The notes under the pieces were generated by a model. It ran no database searches. It was not told where the DNA came from and worked only from the letters and a program-made list of their open reading frames with translations. Source: Lachnospiraceae bacterium (GTDB taxonomy: Bacteria; Bacillota; Clostridia; Lachnospirales; Lachnospiraceae). Taken from it: a stretch of 64,000 nucleotides of DNA. Each line of letters starts with the position of its first letter. The stretch's first letter is position 1. Both the position numbers and the translations under genes were made by a program. Below are positions 1-9,379 of this stretch, one piece after another. The stretch spans positions 1-64,000 of the forward strand of contig JAUNON010000005.1 in NCBI GenBank assembly GCA_030537145.1, read 5' to 3'.

Positions 1-328
1 ACAATAGTTCATTATCCAGAAAAAGAAGCAGTGTTTTCTTTTTTTACTGACAGAAATAAAATATTACATCCATTATCCGTAGAAAAGAGTACTCTTCATT
101 TTTTTTCAAGGTGTCAAGATAGGAAAGTAGTATGGCATCTATATAGGAGTTCAGTACATCATCCTTAGAGGAAAAATTGCGATAAAAGGTTTTCCGGGAA
201 ACAGTTGATTCCAAAAGAATATGCTTTACCGTTATTTCCGAATACGGGTACTGCTCCATAAGGCGTAATAAAGTCTCCGTAATTACTTTCTTGGAACGCA
301 TCGCACTCGGATTTTTTGAAGAATTCAT
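1..328 (-). pseudogene. TetR/AcrR-family regulator, interrupted by an in-frame stop and cut by the window edge
   Basis: The N-terminal 94 residues hold a TetR helix-turn-helix (SEITVKHILLESTVSRKTFYRNF, of which VSRKTFYRNF is the recognition-helix part). An in-frame TAA lies at 44-46. Past the stop the same frame stays open to the window edge and reads KKKTLLLFLDNELL, which looks like the start of a normal TetR ligand domain. The family usually runs 170-200 residues, so this is best read as a nonsense mutation in a longer gene, or a sequencing error. The start is ATG at 328, with AAAGGAG just upstream; an in-frame GTG at 346 lies before that ribosome site. It is divergent from the flavodoxin gene at 461 and probably controlled it. 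Confidence 0.7.
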
Positions 329-357
329 AATGCTCCTTTCTGACACTAAATTTCAAA

Positions 358-430
358 ATTGTGTCACTTTATGCATAAGCCTTGCTTTTGATTTGGGTTT
401 ATCTTATCATAGGCATAAAAAAGACACAAT
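358..430. promoter_or_regulatory. Divergent promoter region with long inverted repeat (TetR operator candidate)
   Basis: ATTGTGTC-AC-TTTATGC at 358-374 is mirrored by GCATAAA-AAA-GACACAAT at 413-430. The arms flank an AT-rich core between the TetR-type gene and the flavodoxin gene. Paired operators placed between a TetR gene and its divergent target are typical. That this TetR binds here is inference. Confidence 0.5.
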
Positions 431-460
431 AGTTTACTTTTTGTAAAAGGAGCCAAAAAT

Positions 461-895
461 ATGAAAATAACAGTCAGGTACCAATCTCGCGGAGGAAATA
501 CAAAAGCCGTTGCGGAAATTATTTCAAAAGAGTTTCATACTCAGGCACTTTCCGTTGACAATCCCATTAACGATTACACAGATATTTTGTTTTTGGGCGG
601 CGGAGTATATGAATGGAAAATGGACAATAGTCTGCGTAATTTTATAGAACATCTTCCGACAGAAAAAATCGGACAGATGATCTGTTTTTCTACCACAGGA
701 CTTATGGACAGCACACTAAAACAAATGCGGCAGGCAGCGGAAGAACGGGGAATTGCAGTAAATGAGAATGAACTGCTTGTTAAGATGATGCTGCGGGGAC
801 ATTCATGGTTGGGGCTGACAGGCGGAAATCTCACAGAAAAGCAGCGGAAACTGGTATTGGACTTTGTAAAAAAAATACGGGGAGAGATACAGTGA
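461..895 (+). CDS. Flavodoxin-domain protein
   Basis: A 144-residue protein with a flavodoxin fold. The N-terminal beta strand leads into an FMN phosphate-binding loop (YQSRGGNTKAVAEII), and an FLGGGVYEWKMD segment probably cups the isoalloxazine ring. No membrane segment or signal peptide is seen, so it is cytosolic. It probably carries single electrons or acts as a small NAD(P)H:FMN oxidoreductase partner. AGGAG lies 8 nt before the ATG. It sits divergent to the broken TetR gene and 28 bp before the HXXEE gene, probably in one transcript with it. A second flavodoxin-domain protein of the same broad type is at 31865. The partner is unknown. Confidence 0.75.
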   Translation: MKITVRYQSRGGNTKAVAEIISKEFHTQALSVDNPINDYTDILFLGGGVYEWKMDNSLRNFIEHLPTEKIGQMICFSTTGLMDSTLKQMRQAAEERGIAVNENELLVKMMLRGHSWLGLTGGNLTEKQRKLVLDFVKKIRGEIQ

Positions 896-923
896 AAATT
901 GTAAAAATATAGGAGGATATGTG

Positions 924-1445
924 ATGGCAACTTATGTCTGGTTATTTCCAATTCTATTTATTTTTCACGATATGGAAGAAATCATTGGATTGATTCCCTG
1001 GTATCAAAAGAATAAGGAACTGCTGGGAAAGAGATTTCCGAAAATCTGTAAGGTCTATGAAAATGTTAGTACAGAGGGATTTGCTTTTGCTGTTTTTGAA
1101 GAGCTGGTGCTTTGTATTGCAATTTGCGTTATTTCACTTTTTACGCAATGGTATGGGCTATGGCTGGGTGGTCTTATAGGGTGTACGATTCATTTTGCCA
1201 TTCACATCATACAGTCTGTTGCTATAAAAAAATATATTCCGGCATTGATAACCAGCGTTATGGCAGTGCCCGTTGGATGTATTGTAATTCGCAACAGCTT
1301 GAATGTGTTGAATTATTCTATAGAAGCATTGCTTCTATATAGTGCTGCGGGCATTGCTCTGGTTTCGTTGAACCTTAAATTTGCACACTGGCTAATGAAA
1401 AAATTTACTTTCTGGATGGAAAAATGGGGTTGCCCTCTCAATTAA
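924..1445 (+). CDS. HXXEE domain-containing membrane protein
   Basis: A 173-residue integral membrane protein with about four or five hydrophobic segments. Near the N-terminus, inside the first hydrophobic stretch, is HDMEE (residues 15-19), the signature that names the HXXEE family. The function of the family is not established; the conserved His and Glu residues suggest a metal site or a membrane hydrolase. AGGAGG at 911-916 is better spaced for ATG 924 than for the overlapping GTG 921. It follows the flavodoxin gene closely and probably shares its promoter. Confidence 0.75.
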   Translation: MATYVWLFPILFIFHDMEEIIGLIPWYQKNKELLGKRFPKICKVYENVSTEGFAFAVFEELVLCIAICVISLFTQWYGLWLGGLIGCTIHFAIHIIQSVAIKKYIPALITSVMAVPVGCIVIRNSLNVLNYSIEALLLYSAAGIALVSLNLKFAHWLMKKFTFWMEKWGCPLN

Positions 1446-1451
1446 AGGGAA

Positions 1452-2423
1452 TTATTTTCTCTGTGCCATTTTCCGATATTCACCCGGCAGCATTCCTGTG
1501 CTCTTACGGAATAGCTCTGCAAGTCTGCTGGCGTTAGAATACCCGACCACTTTGGCTATCTGACCTATTGGCAAATCTGTTTTTGCCAAAAGTGTTTCTG
1601 CCTGGCTCATGCGGCGTTGTTGGATATATTCTGTTATTGTGCAGCCGTGATATTCTTTGAAAATTATTTGAAGCCGCCGCGCTCCTATAAATGATATTTT
1701 CACAATTTCATCTAAAGAGATATTCTGCATACAGTGGTCATTCAGATAAAGTGTTATATTTTCCAAATCTTTCATATCTTCTGCGGTCAATCGGCTTTTG
1801 GCTTCCTGCCTCTGGGTATGCTTTCTGCTCCATTCCACAACAAGAGAAACAGCCTGCGCTACCTTTGATTCATAAAAGAGCCGCGCCGATATTCCATTCC
1901 CCCGGTAATTCTGCACTTCCCGAAGTAAAAAGGTCATTTCGGGGAAATTCATTGTCTGCCCAACGGATGCAAAGGCTTCTAAGGGGTTTGCATATTCATC
2001 AGGATATTTGTTTTGCAAACATTCTTCATAATAAGCTGGCATAATTTCAATTCCGACACAGCGGATTGGGATTTTCTTATGTATCAAAACCTTATAGGGC
2101 CGATATCCGCCGACAAAGCTTTTTACGCTGCCGGCCTCCAATCGCCGGTATGGGGAAAGCTCCTCGCCGGAAATGGAATCGTATTGTGTAATACTTAAAC
2201 ATTCAGGCCAGGAAAAATTCATGACTGTGTCTTGATGAAAGTAAAAATCATGGATTTTAATATCGAACAGATTTTGTTGCCCATAAAACCAAAAGACACC
2301 CGCCCCTATGTGGTCCGATAATTTCCATGTGGAACCCAATTCACAATAGTCGTGATTCTCCGGATCTGGCAGGAAGCCTCTTTGAGCAAATTGCATTTCA
2401 TAATATTCTTCAACTGAATTCAA
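1452..2423 (-). CDS. AraC-family transcriptional regulator
   Basis: A 323-residue protein. Residues 1 to about 215 form a ligand-sensing region without a recognisable cupin motif. The last 100 residues are a two-helix-turn-helix AraC domain (MQNISLDEIVKISFIGARRL, then IGQIAKVVGYSNASRLAELF) ending in the usual GMLPGEYRKM. It is transcribed away from the ECF importer at 2627 across a shared 200-bp region that also holds iron box A. AraC regulators of this layout often sit beside metal-chelate or siderophore uptake genes, so it probably co-activates the importer when a substrate is present. The substrate is unknown. Confidence 0.85.
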   Translation of the reverse strand: MNSVEEYYEMQFAQRGFLPDPENHDYCELGSTWKLSDHIGAGVFWFYGQQNLFDIKIHDFYFHQDTVMNFSWPECLSITQYDSISGEELSPYRRLEAGSVKSFVGGYRPYKVLIHKKIPIRCVGIEIMPAYYEECLQNKYPDEYANPLEAFASVGQTMNFPEMTFLLREVQNYRGNGISARLFYESKVAQAVSLVVEWSRKHTQRQEAKSRLTAEDMKDLENITLYLNDHCMQNISLDEIVKISFIGARRLQIIFKEYHGCTITEYIQQRRMSQAETLLAKTDLPIGQIAKVVGYSNASRLAELFRKSTGMLPGEYRKMAQRK

Positions 2424-2536
2424 AATAGTATGTCACCTCCGTCGATGCCTCAAAAACGAAAATATTTACCTCGAAAACGAATTTCTGTGTCAAAGCTATT
2501 GTCAAAGCGCCTTGAGGATAGTAGTATTGTGTTAAT

Positions 2537-2558
2537 ATAGTTAGTTATTTCTAACTAC
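2537..2558. promoter_or_regulatory. DtxR-like palindrome, box A (ECF importer)
   Basis: ATAGTTAG-TTATTT-CTAACTAC: inverted 7-bp arms with a 6-bp spacer. The core AGTTAG-N6-CTAACT matches perfectly. It lies 68 bp before the ECF S-component start and also between that gene and the divergent araC. Confidence 0.75.
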
Positions 2559-2626
2559 CATCTTAACACAACAAGTAAGAGCCGTCAAGAAAAAGAATGG
2601 GCTCTAATATCAAGGAGGAAATTGTT

Positions 2627-3250
2627 ATGGCAATACAATCATCGTATCTGGACAAAAAAGGTCTGACGGTAAAAGACCTGGTGACGATCGGTATTTTCAC
2701 AGCTTTATTTTTCGTTTTTGAGTTAATCGGTTCCCTTCCCTTTGCACCGAATCCGGCATTGACGTTCTACCAGCCTTTTGGAATTGCGCTGCTTTGCGGG
2801 CCGGTATTTTTACTCATGGTCGCAAAAGTGCCGAAGCGTGGTACGATTGCAATTCTGGGCATTATCAATGGTATTGTCTGGTTTGCGCTGGGGATGCACT
2901 GGGGTATGGATCTGGGCTATATCATCATGGGAATTGCTGCAGAAATTGTTGCGGGAATAAAAGGGTATAAAAACATCAAATGGAACATTGCTGCATACGC
3001 ACTGTTCTGCCTTGGCCCTGCTGGCGTCTTTGTCGCTTATTTTTTCGATCCGTTGGTATGGGCAAAAACTATGCTGGAAAAGGGAACCGCACAAGAATAC
3101 ATAGATACGATGACCGCAAATGCACCCACTGGTATGCTGCCGGCTATTTTGCTGGGAACGATCGTGATTGCCGTGATTAGCGGCCTTGTGGGAAAGAAAT
3201 TGTTGAAAAAACAGTTTGAGCGGGCCGGTATAACGGAGACACGCTCATGA
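2627..3250 (+). CDS. ECF transporter substrate-binding (S) component, MptD/Trep_Strep type
   Basis: A 207-residue membrane protein with about five or six hydrophobic helices (for example LVTIGIFTALFFVFELIG near the start). It resembles the MptD/TIGR02185 S components that pair with their own T and A genes. It would bind the substrate in the membrane and dock on EcfT. The start at ATG 2627 is supported by AAGGAGG at 2612-2618; an in-frame ATG at 2597 lies upstream of that site. Its 3' end overlaps ecfT by 4 nt. The iron box upstream suggests a metal chelate, haem or siderophore-like substrate, but this is inference. Confidence 0.8.
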   Translation: MAIQSSYLDKKGLTVKDLVTIGIFTALFFVFELIGSLPFAPNPALTFYQPFGIALLCGPVFLLMVAKVPKRGTIAILGIINGIVWFALGMHWGMDLGYIIMGIAAEIVAGIKGYKNIKWNIAAYALFCLGPAGVFVAYFFDPLVWAKTMLEKGTAQEYIDTMTANAPTGMLPAILLGTIVIAVISGLVGKKLLKKQFERAGITETRS

Positions 3251-3975
3251 GCAGGGAGCGCCGCAGATTGCGGATGCCTGTTGATACTGGCAGGACTGGC
3301 TTTTGGATCGATCCCCGCACAAAAATGGTAATTCTTCTCCTGTGTGTATTATCTGCAGCAATGGCCCCGTCTCTGCACTATGAGGTGCTTTTGGTTCTGT
3401 TAATTACCTGCTTTGGAATAGCGTGCCGGAAGGTACGCTATTCCATTATTGGGGCACTGGCTTATGCCGCGGTCTATTTTCTTACAATCGCCGCATTGAA
3501 AACACACGGTTCGGTTCAGGTTATGCTGGCTGCCTTTTTGGGGCTTGTTCACAAAGTTTATCCCTGCGGCATTTTATCAGGCATTCTTATTTCTACCACT
3601 AAGGTTGGAGAATTTCTCTCTGCCATGAATCGGAGCCATGTTTCGCAGAAAATAGTCATTCCGGTGGCTGTTATGATGCGGTACATACCAACTGTCCGGG
3701 AAGATTGGCATTTTATTAAGGATGCCATGAAAATGAGAGATATTTCCCCCTCTTTGAAAAGTTTTCTGACGCATCCCGGCATGACGGTCGAATGTATTTA
3801 TGTCCCTTTGATGATGGCCGCTTCTAAAACGGCCGATGAATTGACCGTTGCTTCTGTTACAAGAGGAATTGAAAACCCAAAACCCCGTACGTCTAATGTG
3901 CAGATCGGCTTTGGCGTGTGGGATGTGGTTGTCACGGCCTGTTTTCTGGCGCTGTTTTTGGCCGGGCAGCTTTGA
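3247..3975 (+). CDS. ecfT: ECF transporter transmembrane component T
   Basis: A 242-residue CbiQ/EcfT-family protein. It opens with a short basic cytosolic stretch and a DPRTKM segment typical of these proteins, followed by about five membrane helices. Two cytoplasmic coupling regions are visible: the MKMRDISPSLKSF helix near residue 160 and the Ala-Arg-Gly-like motif ASVTRGIENP near residue 205. These are the parts that contact the ATPase. The start ATG overlaps the stop of the S component (ATGAG), so the two genes are translationally coupled, and the ATPase gene follows after 14 bp. Overall this is a dedicated group II ECF module with its own energising unit. Confidence 0.85.
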   Translation: MSRERRRLRMPVDTGRTGFWIDPRTKMVILLLCVLSAAMAPSLHYEVLLVLLITCFGIACRKVRYSIIGALAYAAVYFLTIAALKTHGSVQVMLAAFLGLVHKVYPCGILSGILISTTKVGEFLSAMNRSHVSQKIVIPVAVMMRYIPTVREDWHFIKDAMKMRDISPSLKSFLTHPGMTVECIYVPLMMAASKTADELTVASVTRGIENPKPRTSNVQIGFGVWDVVVTACFLALFLAGQL

Positions 3976-3989
3976 AAGGAGGCATTTTG

Positions 3990-5483
3990 ATGATTGAATT
4001 GAGACAGATTACTTTTTCCTACAAGGGGAACCAGACAGGGAGGGAAGGCTCCCAGGAGGGACCGGAGCAGGGAAAGGGGGGCCTGCAGAATGTCAATCTC
4101 ACCATACAGGATGGAGAATGTATCTTACTTTGCGGACGCAGCGGCTGCGGTAAAACAACGATCACCCGTCTTGTAAATGGACTGATACCGAGGTTTTATG
4201 CAGGCGATTTATCCGGTCAGGTTTTCATTAACGGGCAGGACATAGCAGATTATCCTATGTATGAAATTGCAGAACACATTGGCTCTGTATTTCAGAATCC
4301 GCGCACACAATTTTTTAATGTGGACAGTGACAGCGAAATTGCTTTTGGAATGGAGAATGAGGCCTGTCCGCCGGAAGAAATGAAAAAGCGGGTGGATATT
4401 ACAGCAAAAGATTTGGATATCGAGCATCTGCGGGGGCGTTCTTTACATGAGCTATCCGGTGGGGAAAAACAGAAAATTGCGTTTGCTTCTGTCTATGCCA
4501 TGAACCCCGATATTTATTTACTGGATGAACCGTCTTCGAACCTGGACATGGAAGCGATCGGGGATTTGAAACGGCATTTAGCGCTGGTAAAAAAACAGGG
4601 AAAAACCATTTTGATTGCAGAACACCGTCTTTATTATCTAATGGATCTGGCTGACCGCATTGTTTATATGGAGCAAGGACAAATTACCGGAATTTACACT
4701 CCGAAACAGTTCCGGGAGATTCCAGAAGCAAGGCGTGAGGAAATGGGCCTGCGGGCAACCTCTCTGAACACGGTTCATCCGAAAACAGCTATTCCGGTTC
4801 CGTCCGTACCATTGTTGGAATTGAAAGATGTGGCCTTGCGGTACCGGAAACACACGGTATTAGATGGTATCAATTTGACAGCCGGAGCCGGTGAAATTAT
4901 TGGCATTATCGGACATAACGGAGCCGGGAAAACCACACTTTCCAGAGCTTTATGCGGACTGCACAAAAATTCAGACGGACAATTTATATGGAATGGGCAT
5001 CCGCAAAGCAATAAAGGCCGTCTGAAACGCTCCTATATGGTAATGCAGGATGTAAATTATGAATTATTTGCAGAAAGTGTCAGGGCGGAATGTACATTCG
5101 GCATTCGTAAAGCCCCGCCGGGATTTGTTGACAGTACAATGGAAAAGCTGGGACTTACTCCTTATCGGGATAAACATCCAAATACGCTTTCAGGAGGGCA
5201 AAAGCAACGGGTAGCGGTGGCCGTAAGTATGATTTGCGGAAAGGAATTGCTGGTATTTGACGAGCCAACAAGCGGTTTGGATTTTGACAGTATGAGGCAG
5301 GTTGCTGAGCTGATCCGGGAGCTTTCCGCCGCAGGAAAAATTATTTTTATCGTAACTCATGACTACGAGTTTATTTGCCGCACCTGTTCCCGCATTCTCC
5401 ATGTAGATTACGGCAGACAGTGCGAAGATTTTCCGGTGTCCTCAATTACTGAAAATCAGATCAGGCAGCTATTTTCAATGTGA
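3990..5483 (+). CDS. ECF transporter ATPase, duplicated (two nucleotide-binding domains in one chain)
   Basis: A 497-residue protein with two ABC ATPase domains in tandem, equivalent to fused EcfA and EcfA'. Domain 1 has a Walker A at CGRSGCGKTT, the signature LSGGEKQK and Walker B IYLLDEP. Domain 2 has Walker A GHNGAGKTT, signature LSGGQKQR and Walker B LLVFDEP. It powers the S/T pair encoded just upstream. The start is ATG 3990, preceded by AAAGGAGG; the frame is open upstream but lies inside ecfT. An unusual Gly/Glu-rich insert (about 15 residues) follows the first beta strand near residue 12. Confidence 0.88.
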   Translation: MIELRQITFSYKGNQTGREGSQEGPEQGKGGLQNVNLTIQDGECILLCGRSGCGKTTITRLVNGLIPRFYAGDLSGQVFINGQDIADYPMYEIAEHIGSVFQNPRTQFFNVDSDSEIAFGMENEACPPEEMKKRVDITAKDLDIEHLRGRSLHELSGGEKQKIAFASVYAMNPDIYLLDEPSSNLDMEAIGDLKRHLALVKKQGKTILIAEHRLYYLMDLADRIVYMEQGQITGIYTPKQFREIPEARREEMGLRATSLNTVHPKTAIPVPSVPLLELKDVALRYRKHTVLDGINLTAGAGEIIGIIGHNGAGKTTLSRALCGLHKNSDGQFIWNGHPQSNKGRLKRSYMVMQDVNYELFAESVRAECTFGIRKAPPGFVDSTMEKLGLTPYRDKHPNTLSGGQKQRVAVAVSMICGKELLVFDEPTSGLDFDSMRQVAELIRELSAAGKIIFIVTHDYEFICRTCSRILHVDYGRQCEDFPVSSITENQIRQLFSM

Positions 5484-5658
5484 GCTTTGCAAAGGAGGAA
5501 AGACCCTATGCAAAAAAGAAAAATCCTATAAGGCTCCTGCCTGGAGGGGCGGTATCAGCGAAATTATATACTCACTAGCAATCGTAGGATGTCCATAGTG
5601 GAAATCCAGGAAAGAAATCTTTGCTTGACTTTTCAACAAGGTTATATTAAACTAACCG
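5484..5658 (+). other. Intergenic region with a ribosome site and a 7-codon ORF
   Basis: Directly after the ECF ATPase, AAAGGAGGAAAGACCCT precedes ATG at 5508, but the frame ends after seven codons (MQKRKIL). This is either the start of a gene lost by deletion or a tiny leader peptide. Further on, TTGACT at 5625-5630 is a likely -35 element for the eno operon. Nothing else is recognised. Confidence 0.35.
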
Positions 5659-5680
5659 ATAGTTAGTGAAAACTAACTAT
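5659..5680. promoter_or_regulatory. DtxR-like palindrome, box B (eno-ahpC-ahpF)
   Basis: ATAGTTAG-TGAAAA-CTAACTAT is a perfect 8-bp inverted repeat with a 6-bp spacer. A further half site, AACTAAC at 5650-5656, lies immediately to the left and could seat a second dimer. The box follows a TTGACT -35 candidate at 5625 and overlaps or follows the -10, as expected for repression. It is 112 bp before the eno start. Confidence 0.8.
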
Positions 5681-5686
5681 GCGTGA

Positions 5687-7087
<1,401 letters not shown>

Positions 7088-7110
7088 AAGTTCAGGAGGG
7101 ATTTATTTAG

Positions 7111-7674
7111 ATGTCATTAATTAATAAAGAAGTAAGCGATTTTACTGTACAGGCGTTTTGGGACAATGCCTTTCAGACAGTTACAAAAGCAGATATCATG
7201 GGAAAATGGAGCGTATTTTTCTTTTATCCGGCAGATTTTACCTTTGTTTGCCCGACGGAGCTGGAGGACCTGGCAAACAAATATGAAGATTTTAAGAAAG
7301 CGGGATGCGAGATTTATTCCGTGTCTACAGATACACATTTTGTACATAAGGCATGGCATGATGCATCTGACCGCATAAAAAAGATCCGGTATCCCATGCT
7401 GGCAGATCCGACCCATGCGCTGGCCAAGGACTTTGAGGTGCTGATTGAGTCAGACGGCCTTGCGGAAAGAGGAACCTTTGTCGTAAATCCGGAGGGAAGG
7501 ATCGCTGCATACGAAGTAAATGCCGGAAATGTAGGGCGCAATGCAGATGAACTGTTCCGCAAGGTGCAGGCGCTTCAGTTTGTGCATGAACATGGAGATG
7601 AGGTTTGCCCTGCAAAATGGCAGCCGGGAGCAGAAACTCTGAAACCAAGTCTGGATTTGGTAGGAATGTTATAA
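7111..7674 (+). CDS. ahpC: Alkyl hydroperoxide reductase subunit C (2-Cys peroxiredoxin)
   Basis: A 187-residue typical 2-Cys peroxiredoxin that reduces hydrogen peroxide and organic hydroperoxides. The peroxidatic Cys47 is in FTFVCPTE, and the resolving Cys166 is in EVCPAKWQPG, as in the AhpC1 subgroup. The length is normal. It lies 23 bp after eno with its own AGGAGG, and 3 bp before the AhpF-like gene that recycles it. Peroxide defence tied to iron control makes sense because free iron and peroxide together are toxic. Confidence 0.93.
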   Translation: MSLINKEVSDFTVQAFWDNAFQTVTKADIMGKWSVFFFYPADFTFVCPTELEDLANKYEDFKKAGCEIYSVSTDTHFVHKAWHDASDRIKKIRYPMLADPTHALAKDFEVLIESDGLAERGTFVVNPEGRIAAYEVNAGNVGRNADELFRKVQALQFVHEHGDEVCPAKWQPGAETLKPSLDLVGML

Positions 7675-7677
7675 GAG

Positions 7678-9339
7678 ATGAAAAATTTGTTTGATGTTGT
7701 GATAATCGGCGGCGGACCTTCGGGTCTGACCGCCGCCCTGTATCTGGCGCGCGCCAGGTACAGAGTTGTGGTAGTGGAAAAAGAGCATTTCGGCGGACAG
7801 ATCACCATTACCTCTGAGGTTGTGAATTATCCCGGGGTTGGGCGCATAAGTGGAACGGAGCTGACGGAAACCATGAGAAAACAGGCGCAGGATTTTGGTG
7901 CGGAGTTCCTTCTGGCAGAGGTAACGGGGCTGGATTTGGACGGGGATGTGAAGAAGGTGTATACAGGACGCGGGGAGCTTGACTGTTTCGGTGTACTTCT
8001 GGCAACCGGGGCGCATCCGCGTATGGTGGGCTTTCGCGGAGAAGAAGAATTCCGGGGACATGGCGTGGCGTACTGTGCGACCTGTGACGGAGAATTTTTC
8101 ACCGGAAAAGAAGTGTTTGTTGTGGGCGGCGGCTTTGCGGCAGCAGAAGAAAGTATATTTCTGACAAAATATGCAAGGCATGTGACGGTTCTTATCCGGG
8201 GAGAGGATTTTTCCTGCGCAAAAGCGGTGGCCGATGCGGCAAAAAGTCATGAGAAGATTTCGGTTTTAACAAATATTGAGGTGGAGAGCGTTGAGGGGGA
8301 TTTTGCATTGCGCAAACTCCGGTACAGAAATAAGAAAACCAGTGAGGTGACCGAATACGAGGCGCCGGAGGGGGAGAGCTTTGGCGTGTTTGTTTTTGCG
8401 GGATATGAGCCGGCAACAGATCTGGTCAAAGGGATTGCCGAACTGAATGAGCAGGGATATGTGGTGACTGACCGCAATCAAAAAACCAGTGTGGACGGTC
8501 TGTATGCGGCGGGCGATGTGTGTATCAAGGGCCTGCGGCAGGTCGTGACTGCTGTTGGGGACGGTGCACTGGCGGCAACGGAGCTGGAGCGTTATGCTGC
8601 CGGAATGCAGAAAAAGACGGGCTTGAAACCGGAGATGCAAAATGTACAGCGGGCTCAGGCAGGACGGGAGGCCGCCGGTGGTTCGGCAGTCCGTGCCGGC
8701 AGTACTGCAACTGATACGGAAAACGAGGCGGGCAGCCCCTTTTCCAGAGACATCGTTGAGCAGCTACGTACGGTCTTTTCCAGAATGGAGAAGCCGTTGG
8801 TTCTAAAGCTGTCTCTCGACGGGGCGGCTGCCAGCAGAGAGCTTCTTTCTTATGTGAAGGAAATGGCGTCACTGACGGAAAAGCTTACGGTGGAAATCCA
8901 GGATCAGCCAGAGGAAGAGGAACTTCCCTGTGTCAATATTTATCGTCAGGATGGAACGGATACCGGGCTGGCGTTTCATGGAGTGCCGGGCGGCCACGAA
9001 TTTACTTCATTTGTTCTTGGACTTTACAATGCGGCCGGTCCGGGACAGACGGTAGATGCGGCTGTTGCAGGCCGGATTGGTGCAATCGATAGGAAGATGG
9101 ATATGAGGATTATGGTATCTCTATCCTGCACGATGTGTCCGGAGCTGGTGGTATCGGCACAGAGAATTGCAGCGGCCAATCCGCTGGTAAGGGCAGAGGT
9201 TTATGATTTGAATCTTTTTCCGGACCGCAGGGAAAAATATCAGATCATGAGCGTGCCGTGCCTGATCCTTAATGATGGGAAACCTGCATTTGGAAAGAAA
9301 AATATCGAGCAGCTTTTAGACTTAATGGAAAACGCATAG
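7678..9339 (+). CDS. AhpF-like disulfide reductase with swapped domain order
   Basis: A 553-residue flavoprotein that should pass electrons from NAD(P)H to AhpC. Residues 1-305 are a thioredoxin-reductase module with FAD site GGGPSG, redox pair Cys133-Cys136 (YCATCDG), NAD(P) site VVGGGFAAAE and the C-terminal FAD loop YAAGDV. After a low-complexity linker (about 310-355) comes a module that matches the AhpF N-terminal tandem thioredoxin fold: GGHEFTSFVLGL and the redox pair Cys484-Cys487 in SLSCTMCPEL. In enterobacterial AhpF that module is at the N-terminus; here it is at the C-terminus. Only 3 bp separate it from ahpC, so the two are co-translated. Confidence 0.88.
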   Translation: MKNLFDVVIIGGGPSGLTAALYLARARYRVVVVEKEHFGGQITITSEVVNYPGVGRISGTELTETMRKQAQDFGAEFLLAEVTGLDLDGDVKKVYTGRGELDCFGVLLATGAHPRMVGFRGEEEFRGHGVAYCATCDGEFFTGKEVFVVGGGFAAAEESIFLTKYARHVTVLIRGEDFSCAKAVADAAKSHEKISVLTNIEVESVEGDFALRKLRYRNKKTSEVTEYEAPEGESFGVFVFAGYEPATDLVKGIAELNEQGYVVTDRNQKTSVDGLYAAGDVCIKGLRQVVTAVGDGALAATELERYAAGMQKKTGLKPEMQNVQRAQAGREAAGGSAVRAGSTATDTENEAGSPFSRDIVEQLRTVFSRMEKPLVLKLSLDGAAASRELLSYVKEMASLTEKLTVEIQDQPEEEELPCVNIYRQDGTDTGLAFHGVPGGHEFTSFVLGLYNAAGPGQTVDAAVAGRIGAIDRKMDMRIMVSLSCTMCPELVVSAQRIAAANPLVRAEVYDLNLFPDRREKYQIMSVPCLILNDGKPAFGKKNIEQLLDLMENA

Positions 9340-9379
9340 GGAAGGATAACCGGAAATCAATTTAGATTTATAGTGGAAG

